64,000 nucleotides of DNA from Terriglobales bacterium (GTDB taxonomy: Bacteria > Acidobacteriota > Terriglobia > Terriglobales > Acidobacteriaceae). The stretch spans positions 1-64,000 of the forward strand of contig JAICXB010000017.1 in assembly GCA_025980765.1 (NCBI GenBank). The letters run 5' to 3'. Positions 36,028 to 44,420 of this stretch are shown in pieces (position 1 is the stretch's first letter; each line of letters begins with the position of its first letter). Position numbers and translations under genes: made by a program. A model generated the notes under the pieces. It was not told where the DNA came from, searched no databases, and saw nothing but the letters and a program-made list of their open reading frames with translations.

Positions 36028-36179
36028 AGAGAGTCCTCGCGGAAAAGTTGTGGAAATTATCGCATGGTCGGAAACAGGCAGAGGTGATGTTCGTTCCCCT
36101 TCAACAGGATGCGGCGTGTTACCGGGCTATGTCTTTCGTAATCTTCGATCACGGCGAGAGGACGCATATCATCACGCCC

Positions 36180-36560
36180 ATGGCCACTGCTATCTCTGTT
36201 CAGTCCCCAGTAGGCTTCGCGCGCAAGCGTCGCTGGGAGCGCCACAAGATCGATGTCCCCATTCGCCTGATCTTCTGGAACTCGCTGCACACCGCCAAGA
36301 TCGTGGACGCCCGCGGACGCGACATGAGCGAAGGTGGCATGGCGGTGTTCGCCGGCGTGGAGCTGCGCATCGGCGACATCGTCGAGATTGAGTTCACTCC
36401 TGCTTACTCCGGCCAGCCGCTGCGCGTACGCGCCGAAGTCCGCAATCGTCGCGGCTATTCCTACGGTCTTGAATTCTTAAGCGACACCAGCACGGAGCTG
36501 AGCCATGCTGCCCGGCTGCGCGAATTGCTCATCGCCTCCACCGGGCAAAACAACGCGTAG
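36180..36560 (+). CDS. PilZ domain protein
   Basis: A 126-residue c-di-GMP-binding PilZ domain. The RxxxR switch is in RKRRWERHKIDVPIRL, and the (D/N)xSxxG motif appears as DMSEGGMAVF; the strand EVRNRRGYSYGLEFL closes the barrel. ATG 36180 is chosen over upstream ATGs at 36048-36129 because MATAISVQSPVGFARKRRWER is the usual domain edge; an AGAGGA lies farther upstream than ideal. Single-domain PilZ proteins usually act on pili or flagella; pilT is in the window but 35 kb away. Confidence 0.82.
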   Translation: MATAISVQSPVGFARKRRWERHKIDVPIRLIFWNSLHTAKIVDARGRDMSEGGMAVFAGVELRIGDIVEIEFTPAYSGQPLRVRAEVRNRRGYSYGLEFLSDTSTELSHAARLRELLIASTGQNNA

Positions 36561-36739
36561 GTAGGTAGCTTCCGGCTACTAGCTTCCGGCCATCAGCCCA
36601 CATTTCTCACTAACGCTCAGTAGAGCTTCACGACCGCCGTCTCAACCCTGGTTTGCCATCGCCCCATTGGCAGGCAGCCGGAAACTGGCAGCTGGTAGCC
36701 TCACAATGCTAAGCTTTCGCGGTTGAAAGCGAGGAGCTT

Positions 36740-37168
36740 ATGTTTCAGGGATTCAAGAAATTCATCTTTCGCGGCAATGTGGTGGATTTGGCTGTTGCTG
36801 TGGTGATCGGCGCGGCGTTTGGCGCAGTCATCACTGCCCTGGTGACCAACATCTTTACGCCTTTGATTGCCGCGATTGGCGGCAAACCCGACTTCTCCAA
36901 TCTCAGCGTCACTATTAACAATAGCAAGATCATGTATGGCGCTTTTCTGAATGCGCTGATTTCTTTTCTGCTGATCGCATTGGCGGTGTATATCTTCGTT
37001 GTGGCGCCGCTGAACGCCTACAGCGAACGCAAGCGTCGCGGCCAGGTCCCGCCCGATCCCACCACCAGGAAATGTCCCGAGTGTCTCAGTGAGATTCCGA
37101 TTGCTGCGCGGCGCTGCGCCTTCTGCACGGCGCCGGTGGACGCAAGCTCAGTGCAAAGAGCGTCCTAA
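36740..37168 (+). CDS. mscL: Large-conductance mechanosensitive channel MscL with C-terminal zinc ribbon
   Basis: Pentameric inner-membrane tension valve. TM1 is VVDLAVAVVIGAAFGAVITALVTNIFTPL with the pore-constriction glycines; TM2 is YGAFLNALISFLLIALAVYIFVVAPL. The 142-residue chain carries a C-terminal extension, KCPECLSEIPIAARRCAFCTAPV, with two CxxC pairs spaced like a zinc ribbon. That tail is seen in some acidobacterial and actinobacterial MscL proteins but not in the E. coli one. The short gap before it (36561-36739) has GCTTCCGGCTAC-type repeats. Confidence 0.93.
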   Translation: MFQGFKKFIFRGNVVDLAVAVVIGAAFGAVITALVTNIFTPLIAAIGGKPDFSNLSVTINNSKIMYGAFLNALISFLLIALAVYIFVVAPLNAYSERKRRGQVPPDPTTRKCPECLSEIPIAARRCAFCTAPVDASSVQRAS

Positions 37169-37190
37169 GAGCGACTCATGATTCGGCTGG

Positions 37191-37379
37191 TCAGGCAGAC
37201 CTGCGAACGCGCTGCCAGTAAGGGTTCGCCAAAAAACAACGGTGAGCATTTTCGACGATAGTCAGCAGTCGTGGAGATGCGGCAGCGGCCAGCATCTTTC
37301 CACACCGGGCGCAGATTGAGACCAGCAGTCGGGGATCGGAATCATCCAGCTTACGAATGAAAGGCATGTTCGAAGACAT
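37191..37379 (-). CDS. Small cysteine-containing hypothetical protein
   Basis: A 62-residue frame with CARCGK and HRC motifs (MSSNMPFIRKLDDSDPRLLV...). This may be a minimal zinc-binding protein. ATG 37379 or 37367 may start it; neither has a clear ribosome site. No family recognised. Confidence 0.45.
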   Translation of the reverse strand: MSSNMPFIRKLDDSDPRLLVSICARCGKMLAAAASPRLLTIVENAHRCFLANPYWQRVRRSA

Positions 37380-37574
37380 AAATGCAACGCCAGCTTGGGA
37401 TGGATAGTTGAAGTGTTACTGTATCCCGGTCATCTGCCTGCGCCATCCGATTAAGCCCCGGTTACCCAGCATCGAACTATGCTTAGGGCGAATTAAGTAA
37501 CGCAGCACATACTTAATTCCTGCCAAGGTGATTCCCTTGCCGCGCCTTCTGCCGCTCCGACGTAGAATGCCACC

Positions 37575-37796
37575 ATGGCTCGAATGAAAGTGGGCAATGA
37601 GTTGTTGATGTTGCTGCAAAAACAAAGAGGCCTTGAACTTCTAATCCGTTATGAGCGAGACGAACAAAAGCTCAAGTTCTATTGCCAGGAATTTGCTTTA
37701 GTTACTGCAGAATTGAACAAACGAGCCGGTTCGGCCACGCGGACCGCTGAAGATGCGGAGCCGATCATTACAAAAAAATCTTCGCGTTCCGCATAG
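37575..37796 (+). CDS. Small helical hypothetical protein
   Basis: A 73-residue frame with a heptad-like helical stretch (LLMLLQKQRGLELLIRYERD) and a charged tail. It converges with the REC-PilZ gene. No ribosome site stands out; composition is protein-like but the family is unknown. Confidence 0.45.
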   Translation: MARMKVGNELLMLLQKQRGLELLIRYERDEQKLKFYCQEFALVTAELNKRAGSATRTAEDAEPIITKKSSRSA

Positions 37797-37810
37797 CTCA
37801 GCCATTGGGA

Positions 37811-38518
37811 TTACGAGATTGCTAAAGTTTGGATGCAGCGCCGCAGTTCATCCTGCTGCTCTCCGGTAAGGTCCAAGAATTCGAATCCATGGGAGCCTGC
37901 GTTCTGGTAGCGGACGGTGGCGCGAAGTTCCAGCCCCAGCTCGCATTGCGGTAAGTCAAATTTGATAGCGACCACCTGACCGGGCGCGATCTCCTGGTCC
38001 AGAGTGCCGCCCAAGCCCCCTTCGGCGAGGTCGAGCAGCCAGCCTTGCAGCGTGGGCTGGGAAGTCTCGTTGCTCTTGCCAATCTGTAATGAAAAAGGCG
38101 ATCGCACGGGGAATCGAGGAAAGCGACGCTTTGGCGGTTCTATCGCAGCCCGCTCGAGCACCCGCGCAAGAGCGCCGATCAAAGCTTGCGGTCGGTCCTT
38201 CTGGACGTATCCATCCACGATGCCCATCGCGCCTTCAGCATGCTGCGGCGGGTGGGCAGAAAACATGATGATGGGAAGCTGCGGTCGTGAGGCCTTCACG
38301 ATTTGTGCGACCTCCACTCCGTTCAAGTCGGGCATTTCGTAATCGAGCACCACTGCGTCGACGTTTTCGTCCAGCGCCATTTGCGCGCCAATGCGTGCGT
38401 CCGCCGACGTCAGCACCCGATATCCAACGGCGGACAAGAATATTTCCAGCATTGTGAGGACATATGGGGTGTCGTCAACGCACAGAACGGTTTTCGACGA
38501 AGACTCCGATGGGGACAT
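37811..38518 (-). CDS. Response regulator with C-terminal PilZ domain
   Basis: REC domain (residues about 9-125): acidic pocket VLCVDDTPYV, phospho-acceptor Asp in VVLDYEMPDLNG (about residue 58), Thr/Ser position MFSAH and Lys in GYVQKDRP. The C-terminal PilZ domain (about 138-230) has RRFPRFPVRSPFSL and the DLAEGGLGG motif. It likely links a phosphorelay to c-di-GMP-dependent motility or surface behaviour. No cognate kinase adjacent. Confidence 0.87.
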   Translation of the reverse strand: MSPSESSSKTVLCVDDTPYVLTMLEIFLSAVGYRVLTSADARIGAQMALDENVDAVVLDYEMPDLNGVEVAQIVKASRPQLPIIMFSAHPPQHAEGAMGIVDGYVQKDRPQALIGALARVLERAAIEPPKRRFPRFPVRSPFSLQIGKSNETSQPTLQGWLLDLAEGGLGGTLDQEIAPGQVVAIKFDLPQCELGLELRATVRYQNAGSHGFEFLDLTGEQQDELRRCIQTLAIS

Positions 38519-38726
38519 TCAGCCTCGACAGGTTGCTTGTGTCTTAATTCTTAAGATGACTTCATCTTGCTTAAGTCTGCTGAAAAAACAGAGATGCCGG
38601 AAGGACTTGTACGCAGGGACATGTACCAGTGTGAGTCCCCGGCGCCAGCCTCGCAAATCCTAAGGTGCGGCAACGCGGGGGCCGGAATTGCATCCAATTA
38701 GCTGAGTTCCTCGTTGAAGTTCTTTT

Positions 38727-41495
38727 ATGTCCTTCCCCGGGCCCGCGTCCTGCAGTAAAGCTTTCTCAGTCGCTCAATTCGGTTTTCTTTTGGCGTCTGT
38801 GTTGCTGCTCGTTCCCGTTCTGAATTCCCAGGTGATAGGCGGAAAGCAAGCGGTTGCTGTACCAGAAGTCACCGAGCCCTGGGCAAAGACCATCGTTTCC
38901 GTGGACCGCGCGGCGCATGCGGCCTCTCTGATGGAAGCAGACGATGATCAGGAGGCGCGCGCGTCAGCGCTGGCTAGAACGCAGCCAGCAGCGATCGCGA
39001 CCGGCAAGAGCACGCGGGAACAACTGGGCAAGGTTGCGAGACAGCAACAGAGCTCGACCTCCTCCATTGTTGGAACGGTTTTCAATGTTCCGTTTGGAGC
39101 AAATCCTCCCGATCCCATGATCGCGGCCGGCCCAAACCATCTGGTGGTGGTGGTGAATACCGTGATCGCGATCTACACCAAATCGGGAACTCTGGTCTCC
39201 CAAACGAACTTCTCTAATTTTTTCGGCGGGTTCAACATCCCCTCCTGCTGCTTCGATCCCCGCATTGTTTATGACCAGGCACATCAAATTTTTGTCTTTG
39301 TTGCTGCGGAAAAGGGTCCGCAGGCCGGCGATGCCCATATCTTCGTTGCCGTTTCTGAAACTTCCGATCCTACAGGCAACTGGAACAAGTTCGTCCTTGA
39401 CCATAGCGAGAACGGCACCTGGCCTGATTTTCCCGGGCTGGGAATATCTGACTCCGCAGTTTATATCGGCGATGACCAGCTTCCATTCACCACCGGCACT
39501 GCGGAAGCCTGGATTACCATCATTCCCACTTCGGAGCTGATCGCCGGCAGCTCGACTCTGAACGTCACCCGCTTCAAAAAGGTGAAAACCGGCTCGGGCG
39601 CTTCCGCTTTCGGAATTGAACCGGCCGTGACTTATGGGACGACGTCACAGGAATTCCTGGTAGCAAATCCTGATGGAAATTCGATTCCTCTGTTCGCCAT
39701 TAACACCGCTGGAACACCAACCTTGAGTGTAGTTAACGTTCCAGTACCGGCATTTCAAGGACCGCCGCAAGCCACGCAGCCGGGAACTACCACCACGATC
39801 CCACCGGGTGCGAACGTTCTCAGCCCTGTGTGGAGAAATAACTCGCTTTGGTTTACGCAGGGAGTTGCCGATTCCAGCGGTCAGAATCCGGTGGTGCGCT
39901 GGTATGAGCTGGATACTCCCAGCAAATCGCTCAAGCAGGTGGGCACAGAAGCCGGGGTTGGGGAAGCTTATTACGGCGCGCTGACCGTAAGACCCGACGG
40001 CGGAGTCGATCTGGTTTACTGCACCTCGAGCGCAATCCAATTCGCCTCCGCAGGGTACGCGCACCGCGATGTCACTGATCCTCCCAACACTATGTCGATC
40101 CATGGAGTGTACAAAGCCGGAGATGCGACATTCACTGCCGGCCGTTACGGTGATCTTTTTGGAATGTCTGCAGATCCGAGCGGCAGCGGAACCTGGGGCA
40201 TTGCCGAAATCGCCAGCGGCGGCGGAGCGAACCACGGAACGGCAGTGGTGAACCTGCTTTCGACACCGGCATCAGCGCCTCCGGATTTTTCGCTTATGGC
40301 GCCGCAATCCATCACGGTATCGGCGGGATCAGCCTCTGAAGCTCAAATCAGTGTTGTGGCTGCCAATGGCTTCAGCGACGAAGTCACGTTCGCTATGTCA
40401 GGTTTGCCGGCGGGGGCCAGCGCGAGCTTCACCCCGGCCACCGTCAATGGTGGAGGATCGACAAAGCTGACGGTCAGTACCACATCGGCGGTAGCTCCCG
40501 GCAATTATCCCCTCACAGTAACTGGTTCCAGCACTGGCCAGGACGGGAACCTGAGTCACTCGGCCGCACTCACGCTGGTGGTCGCGCAACCGGCGCCAGA
40601 CTTCACAATTACGCTGCAATCGCAAACCTTGGGTGTTCAAGCTGGAGCCAGCGCAACCCTCGAAATCGCGATTGCAGCCATCAATGGATTTGCCGGGAGC
40701 GTGACTTTCAATGTCGCGGGCTTGCCCACAGGCGCAACTACGAATTTCAATCCGGCGTCGGTGCCCGGCAGTGGATCGACCACTTTGACCGTTGCCGCCG
40801 ATTCGTCAACCCCGGTCGGGCAATTCCCGCTGACCATCACCGCATCAGGCAACGGTCCAGACGGTGCGATTGCGCACACGGCGGCGGTGGTACTCACGGT
40901 GACAACTGTAGCTGGGACTCCAGATTTTTCAATCGCAGCGGCTCCGCCCACCATGACTGTCAGGGCCGGACAGACAGCCTCTTATTCAGTCATTGCGTCG
41001 ACCCTCAACGGGTTTAGCGGCGCAGTCACGCTGGCCTGCGCGGGATTGCCTCCCGCGGCCAGTTGTACGTTCAACCCAAATCCACTGACGGTGACGAGTG
41101 CGGGAGCGCCAGCGACCCTGCAGATCGCGACCGCCGGACTCGCAGCGGTGTTGAGAGACGCGGTTCCCAGGCCTGGGAGCTTCGCGAGTTTGGCCACGAT
41201 GGGATTTTCCCTATTTGGAATCTGCTTGATCGGAGGGAGCACTCGGCGCAGAACTGGTCGACGCCTCACCCGGCCCAGCGCCAAGCGAGGACAACGCTCG
41301 ACAGGATTGCTTGCGATGTTGCTTACGCTCGCGCTGCTCGGATTCGGCTGCGGCACGGTAAGTAATCACAACCAGCAGAGCGGTTCCGGCGGCTCTCCTG
41401 CACCGACTACCCCGGCTGGCACTTATAGCGTGACCATTACCGCAAACTCGGGATCCTTGCAGCATTCCACCAGCGTGCAACTTGTGGTGCAGTAG
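38727..41495 (+). CDS. Large secreted surface protein with Ig-like repeats
   Basis: A 922-residue exported protein. The signal segment is near residues 10-35 (VAQFGFLLASVLLLVPVLNSQ). Residues about 110-500 form a soluble, probably beta-propeller-like domain (DPMIAAGPNHLVVVVNTVIAIYTKSGTLV; CCFDPRIVYDQAHQIFVFVAAE). At least three ~100-residue Ig-like repeats follow, each of the form PDFxxxxxxxxTVxAGxxAxxxIxVxAxNGFxGxVTFxxxGLPxGAxxxFxP. Near the C-terminus a hydrophobic segment with LTLALLGFGCGTVS resembles a lipoprotein-type Cys site before another partial repeat. Likely cell-surface or adhesin-like. Confidence 0.8.
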   Translation: MSFPGPASCSKAFSVAQFGFLLASVLLLVPVLNSQVIGGKQAVAVPEVTEPWAKTIVSVDRAAHAASLMEADDDQEARASALARTQPAAIATGKSTREQLGKVARQQQSSTSSIVGTVFNVPFGANPPDPMIAAGPNHLVVVVNTVIAIYTKSGTLVSQTNFSNFFGGFNIPSCCFDPRIVYDQAHQIFVFVAAEKGPQAGDAHIFVAVSETSDPTGNWNKFVLDHSENGTWPDFPGLGISDSAVYIGDDQLPFTTGTAEAWITIIPTSELIAGSSTLNVTRFKKVKTGSGASAFGIEPAVTYGTTSQEFLVANPDGNSIPLFAINTAGTPTLSVVNVPVPAFQGPPQATQPGTTTTIPPGANVLSPVWRNNSLWFTQGVADSSGQNPVVRWYELDTPSKSLKQVGTEAGVGEAYYGALTVRPDGGVDLVYCTSSAIQFASAGYAHRDVTDPPNTMSIHGVYKAGDATFTAGRYGDLFGMSADPSGSGTWGIAEIASGGGANHGTAVVNLLSTPASAPPDFSLMAPQSITVSAGSASEAQISVVAANGFSDEVTFAMSGLPAGASASFTPATVNGGGSTKLTVSTTSAVAPGNYPLTVTGSSTGQDGNLSHSAALTLVVAQPAPDFTITLQSQTLGVQAGASATLEIAIAAINGFAGSVTFNVAGLPTGATTNFNPASVPGSGSTTLTVAADSSTPVGQFPLTITASGNGPDGAIAHTAAVVLTVTTVAGTPDFSIAAAPPTMTVRAGQTASYSVIASTLNGFSGAVTLACAGLPPAASCTFNPNPLTVTSAGAPATLQIATAGLAAVLRDAVPRPGSFASLATMGFSLFGICLIGGSTRRRTGRRLTRPSAKRGQRSTGLLAMLLTLALLGFGCGTVSNHNQQSGSGGSPAPTTPAGTYSVTITANSGSLQHSTSVQLVVQ

Positions 41496-41775
41496 CAAAA
41501 AAAATCGGAGCCCTGGAGCGAGGTCCTTCGCGCTGTGTGAAGGACTTCACTTCAAGGCTCCAGCTTCGTCCTACCAGTTTCGGGGCGACCGAAGAAAATC
41601 AAACTCTCCCACCTTTCCAGAGGTGTCAGAAAGGTGGGGATTCCCGCCTTTGCCCGCTCCCCAACGAACGCCGGCGAGTCTCTTAAAACTCAGCTCCGCA
41701 GCCTCGAAGCCTCGTAGCTTCGACGCCAAAACTGCGGCTTAACTCCGTGTCTGCGCGGCGGCGCAGCTTCGAGGC

Positions 41776-41997
41776 TTACCCCAGCAGGGAACTGACCCTG
41801 CGCAGCGCTTCCCAGGCAAATTGAGCGCGATTGTTGGCCGGAGCGCCGGCATCGGAATGCTCGGCATCGACAGAACGTTTTTGCTCTAAGCCGAAGAATT
41901 CGCGTTCTTTCGTGGTCATCTGTCGACCCATTGCTTCCTGAAACTTGTTTTCAAAATCGATCGTCCGCCAGGGCCTTGCGCTTCTATGTGCTGACAT
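41776..41997 (-). CDS. Small hypothetical protein with strong ribosome site
   Basis: A 73-residue frame (MSAHRSARPWRTIDFENKFQ...). AAGGAG lies seven bases before the ATG, better than most genes nearby. Charged and helical; no family recognised. Divergent from the FHA activator gene. Confidence 0.6.
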   Translation of the reverse strand: MSAHRSARPWRTIDFENKFQEAMGRQMTTKEREFFGLEQKRSVDAEHSDAGAPANNRAQFAWEALRRVSSLLG

Positions 41998-42161
41998 TGG
42001 GGGTTCTCCTTGTTACGCCGTCGATATCGCAAGCCATGTGCCAATCTGAAGAAGGCGATGTCTCTGACAGCGAGTCCGCTTGTAAGCCAAGCACTTTGTT
42101 ATATTTAGCGTGGTGGACGCAGACATTAATCCACACCGGCCAGGCCATGTTTCCTGCACCA

Positions 42162-42202
42162 GCTAACCGGACGGTTAACGATGCGTTAGCCGATCGGTTA
42201 GC
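42162..42202. promoter_or_regulatory. Cluster of four GTTARC half-sites upstream of the FHA activator
   Basis: GCTAACCG (42162-42169) and CGGTTAGC (42195-42202) are perfect inverted repeats; between them are GGTTAAC and CGTTAGC. The four-fold symmetry, 94 bases before the next start, resembles a multi-site operator. Function unknown. Confidence 0.4.
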
Positions 42203-42295
42203 AAACTGGGGCTAATAGGATTCACACGCTGCACAGAAGTTCAGGATTATGCAAGGATTTGAACGGGCCACATAGCGGGAGACACCTGCAAATTC

Positions 42296-44218
42296 ATGAA
42301 CGCGAGGCTTCTAGCTCTTAACGGACCGATTGCGCAGACAACGTTTCTACTTCCGGATTCGGAAGTGACGATTGGGCGCAGTGCCTCCAATGATCTCTCG
42401 ATTCCAGACCGTATTCTGTCCCGGCAGCATTGCGCCATCAATAGGCAGGATGACAGCTACTCTATTCGCGATTTGGGCAGCCGTCATGGAACGCTGGTCA
42501 ACGGAATTCCTATTAGCCAACAGCTTCTAAAGGTTGGGGATCAAATCGAGCTCGGAAACTCCGTCTTCGTATTTCTGGCGGGTGAGGCTGAGGCACGGCC
42601 GCAGGGGAATCGCGCAGAGCTCTCCGACAGCGGTGAAATGCCGGGTGCGCAAACCCTTCTGCGGCGCGAGGACTCGGTTTACGCCAATCTTGACACCACT
42701 ACCCCGGATTTTCCCACGGGCGGACGCGTGGCCCGCGACCTGAGCACGTTATTGAAGATCGCGCACAATATCAGCGCGGTGCGTGACAGCGAATCATTGG
42801 CTTGGCAACTGCTGGGCATGGCCTTCGATGTGGTTCCTGCCGAACGCGGCGCGATGATGGCCTTCGCCAACGATCCGGAAGAGGCCACGTGGTCGATAGC
42901 CTGGGATCGTGTCATGGGACCGGGAGTGCCGGTACGTGTGAGCCGTACCGTGGTGCAGCGCGTTCTGCAGGAGCAGAGTGGATTGATGATCCGCGATATC
43001 TCCAGCACCGACGCACTGCGCGGCAGCGTCAGTTTCAGCGAATTTCCTGTGCACTCTTTAATCTGTGTACCGCTGACCATGAACGGCAGAATTTCCGCGC
43101 TGATGTATGTGGATACCAGAGATGCCAACGTGCACTTCGACGACAATCACCTGCAAATGATGACGGCGATCGCCGGTATTGCCAGCTTGGCGCTCGAAAA
43201 CATCGCTCATCTTGAGGCGCTCACACAAGAGAATCAGAACCTACGTTCGCAAATCACAATCGAACACAACATGGTCGGCGCAAGCGCGCGCATGCGCGAG
43301 GTGTTTCAGTTCATACAACGCGTCGCCCCCACCGAGTCCACGGTGCTGATCCTAGGTGAAAGTGGCACCGGGAAAGAGTTGGTAGCGCGCGCGGTGCATC
43401 GCAACAGTCCGCGCGCCAAAGGTCCGTTTGTGGCCATCAACTGCGCCGCCATCGCCGAGTCGCTGCTGGAAAGCGAGCTGTTCGGACACGAAAAAGGTGC
43501 CTTCACCGGCGCCGTAGGACAGAAAAAGGGAAAGATCGAGATGGCGAGTGGCGGCACAGTGTTCCTCGACGAAGTCGGAGAACTCGCTGCCGGACTTCAA
43601 GCAAAGTTATTGCGAGTGCTGCAGGAGCGCGAATTCGAGCGCGTGGGCGGAACGCGTCCCATCAAGATCGACATTCGCGTAGTGGCGGCGACCAACCGCA
43701 ATCTGCAGGAGGCCGTGCAGGCCGGAAGCTTTCGCAAGGACCTCTTCTATCGCCTGAACGTGGTCGCAATCGAGGTCCCACCCCTGCGGGAGCGCCGCGA
43801 AGATATTCCCGAGTTGGTTGAGCATTTCATCCAGAAGACCGCCAGAAAGTGCAACACCCGGCCAAAATCGTTGTCGCCGGCAGCCCGGTCGAGCCTGACG
43901 AACTATGACTGGCCGGGAAACGTGCGCGAACTGGAAAATGCCATCGAACGCGCGCTGGTCCTGGGCTCCACCGATTCCATTCTGGTGGAAGATCTGCCGG
44001 AGACCATCTTCGAAACCGGCGCTCCCGCAAGCGGCGCTGCGACCAAATACGCCGGCGCAGTCAAAGACACCAAAAAGCAACTCATCCTGGAAGCGCTCGA
44101 ACAAGCTAACGGCAGCTACATTGAGGCGGCCAAAGCCCTGGGCCTCCATCCCAATTCACTGTTGCGCCTGATCCGGCGTCTGGATCTCAAGCCTGAGGCG
44201 AAGCGGACCGGCAGCTAG
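42296..44218 (+). CDS. Sigma-54-dependent activator with FHA and GAF domains
   Basis: A 640-residue bacterial enhancer-binding protein. FHA domain (about 5-95): [23 protein letters not shown] and [12 protein letters not shown], binding phosphothreonine. GAF domain (about 150-320). AAA+ domain (about 330-570) with Walker [16 protein letters not shown], the sigma-54 contact loop GAFTGA, Walker [13 protein letters not shown] and arginine finger region. Fis-type HTH at the end ([20 protein letters not shown]). FHA input suggests control by a Ser/Thr kinase. The start of the next operon carries a -24/-12 type site. Confidence 0.92.
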   Translation: MNARLLALNGPIAQTTFLLPDSEVTIGRSASNDLSIPDRILSRQHCAINRQDDSYSIRDLGSRHGTLVNGIPISQQLLKVGDQIELGNSVFVFLAGEAEARPQGNRAELSDSGEMPGAQTLLRREDSVYANLDTTTPDFPTGGRVARDLSTLLKIAHNISAVRDSESLAWQLLGMAFDVVPAERGAMMAFANDPEEATWSIAWDRVMGPGVPVRVSRTVVQRVLQEQSGLMIRDISSTDALRGSVSFSEFPVHSLICVPLTMNGRISALMYVDTRDANVHFDDNHLQMMTAIAGIASLALENIAHLEALTQENQNLRSQITIEHNMVGASARMREVFQFIQRVAPTESTVLILGESGTGKELVARAVHRNSPRAKGPFVAINCAAIAESLLESELFGHEKGAFTGAVGQKKGKIEMASGGTVFLDEVGELAAGLQAKLLRVLQEREFERVGGTRPIKIDIRVVAATNRNLQEAVQAGSFRKDLFYRLNVVAIEVPPLRERREDIPELVEHFIQKTARKCNTRPKSLSPAARSSLTNYDWPGNVRELENAIERALVLGSTDSILVEDLPETIFETGAPASGAATKYAGAVKDTKKQLILEALEQANGSYIEAAKALGLHPNSLLRLIRRLDLKPEAKRTGS

Positions 44219-44287
44219 CATATTGGACCGGCCATCCAAATAGTCCGGAGCAAAACCCCACCGGACGAAGCCTTGTTGAGCAGAGGG

Positions 44288-44304
44288 CTGGATACCAAAT
44301 TGCT
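44288..44304 (+). promoter_or_regulatory. Candidate sigma-54 promoter for the 44421-48073 operon
   Basis: CTGGATACCAAATTGCT: GG at 44290-44291, ten bases, then GC at 44302-44303, close to the YTGGCAC-N5-TTGCW consensus. It lies 117 bases before the start of the next gene and immediately after the FHA-type sigma-54 activator gene. Confidence 0.5.
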
Positions 44305-44420
44305 GCGCCGAGTAGGCGCTGTGACGGAGGTCACCAAAGCTTAAACCTCCGTTCGTTGACTCCAATTCGCGAGTTTCTCATACTGATTCCTCTCCCCCGG
44401 GAAATGCAACCTACTGACCT

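Noticed and set aside
41931-42215. 94-codon frame with a hydrophobic stretch
   Set aside because: No ribosome site, overlaps a better supported minus-strand gene, and its end is the palindrome cluster.
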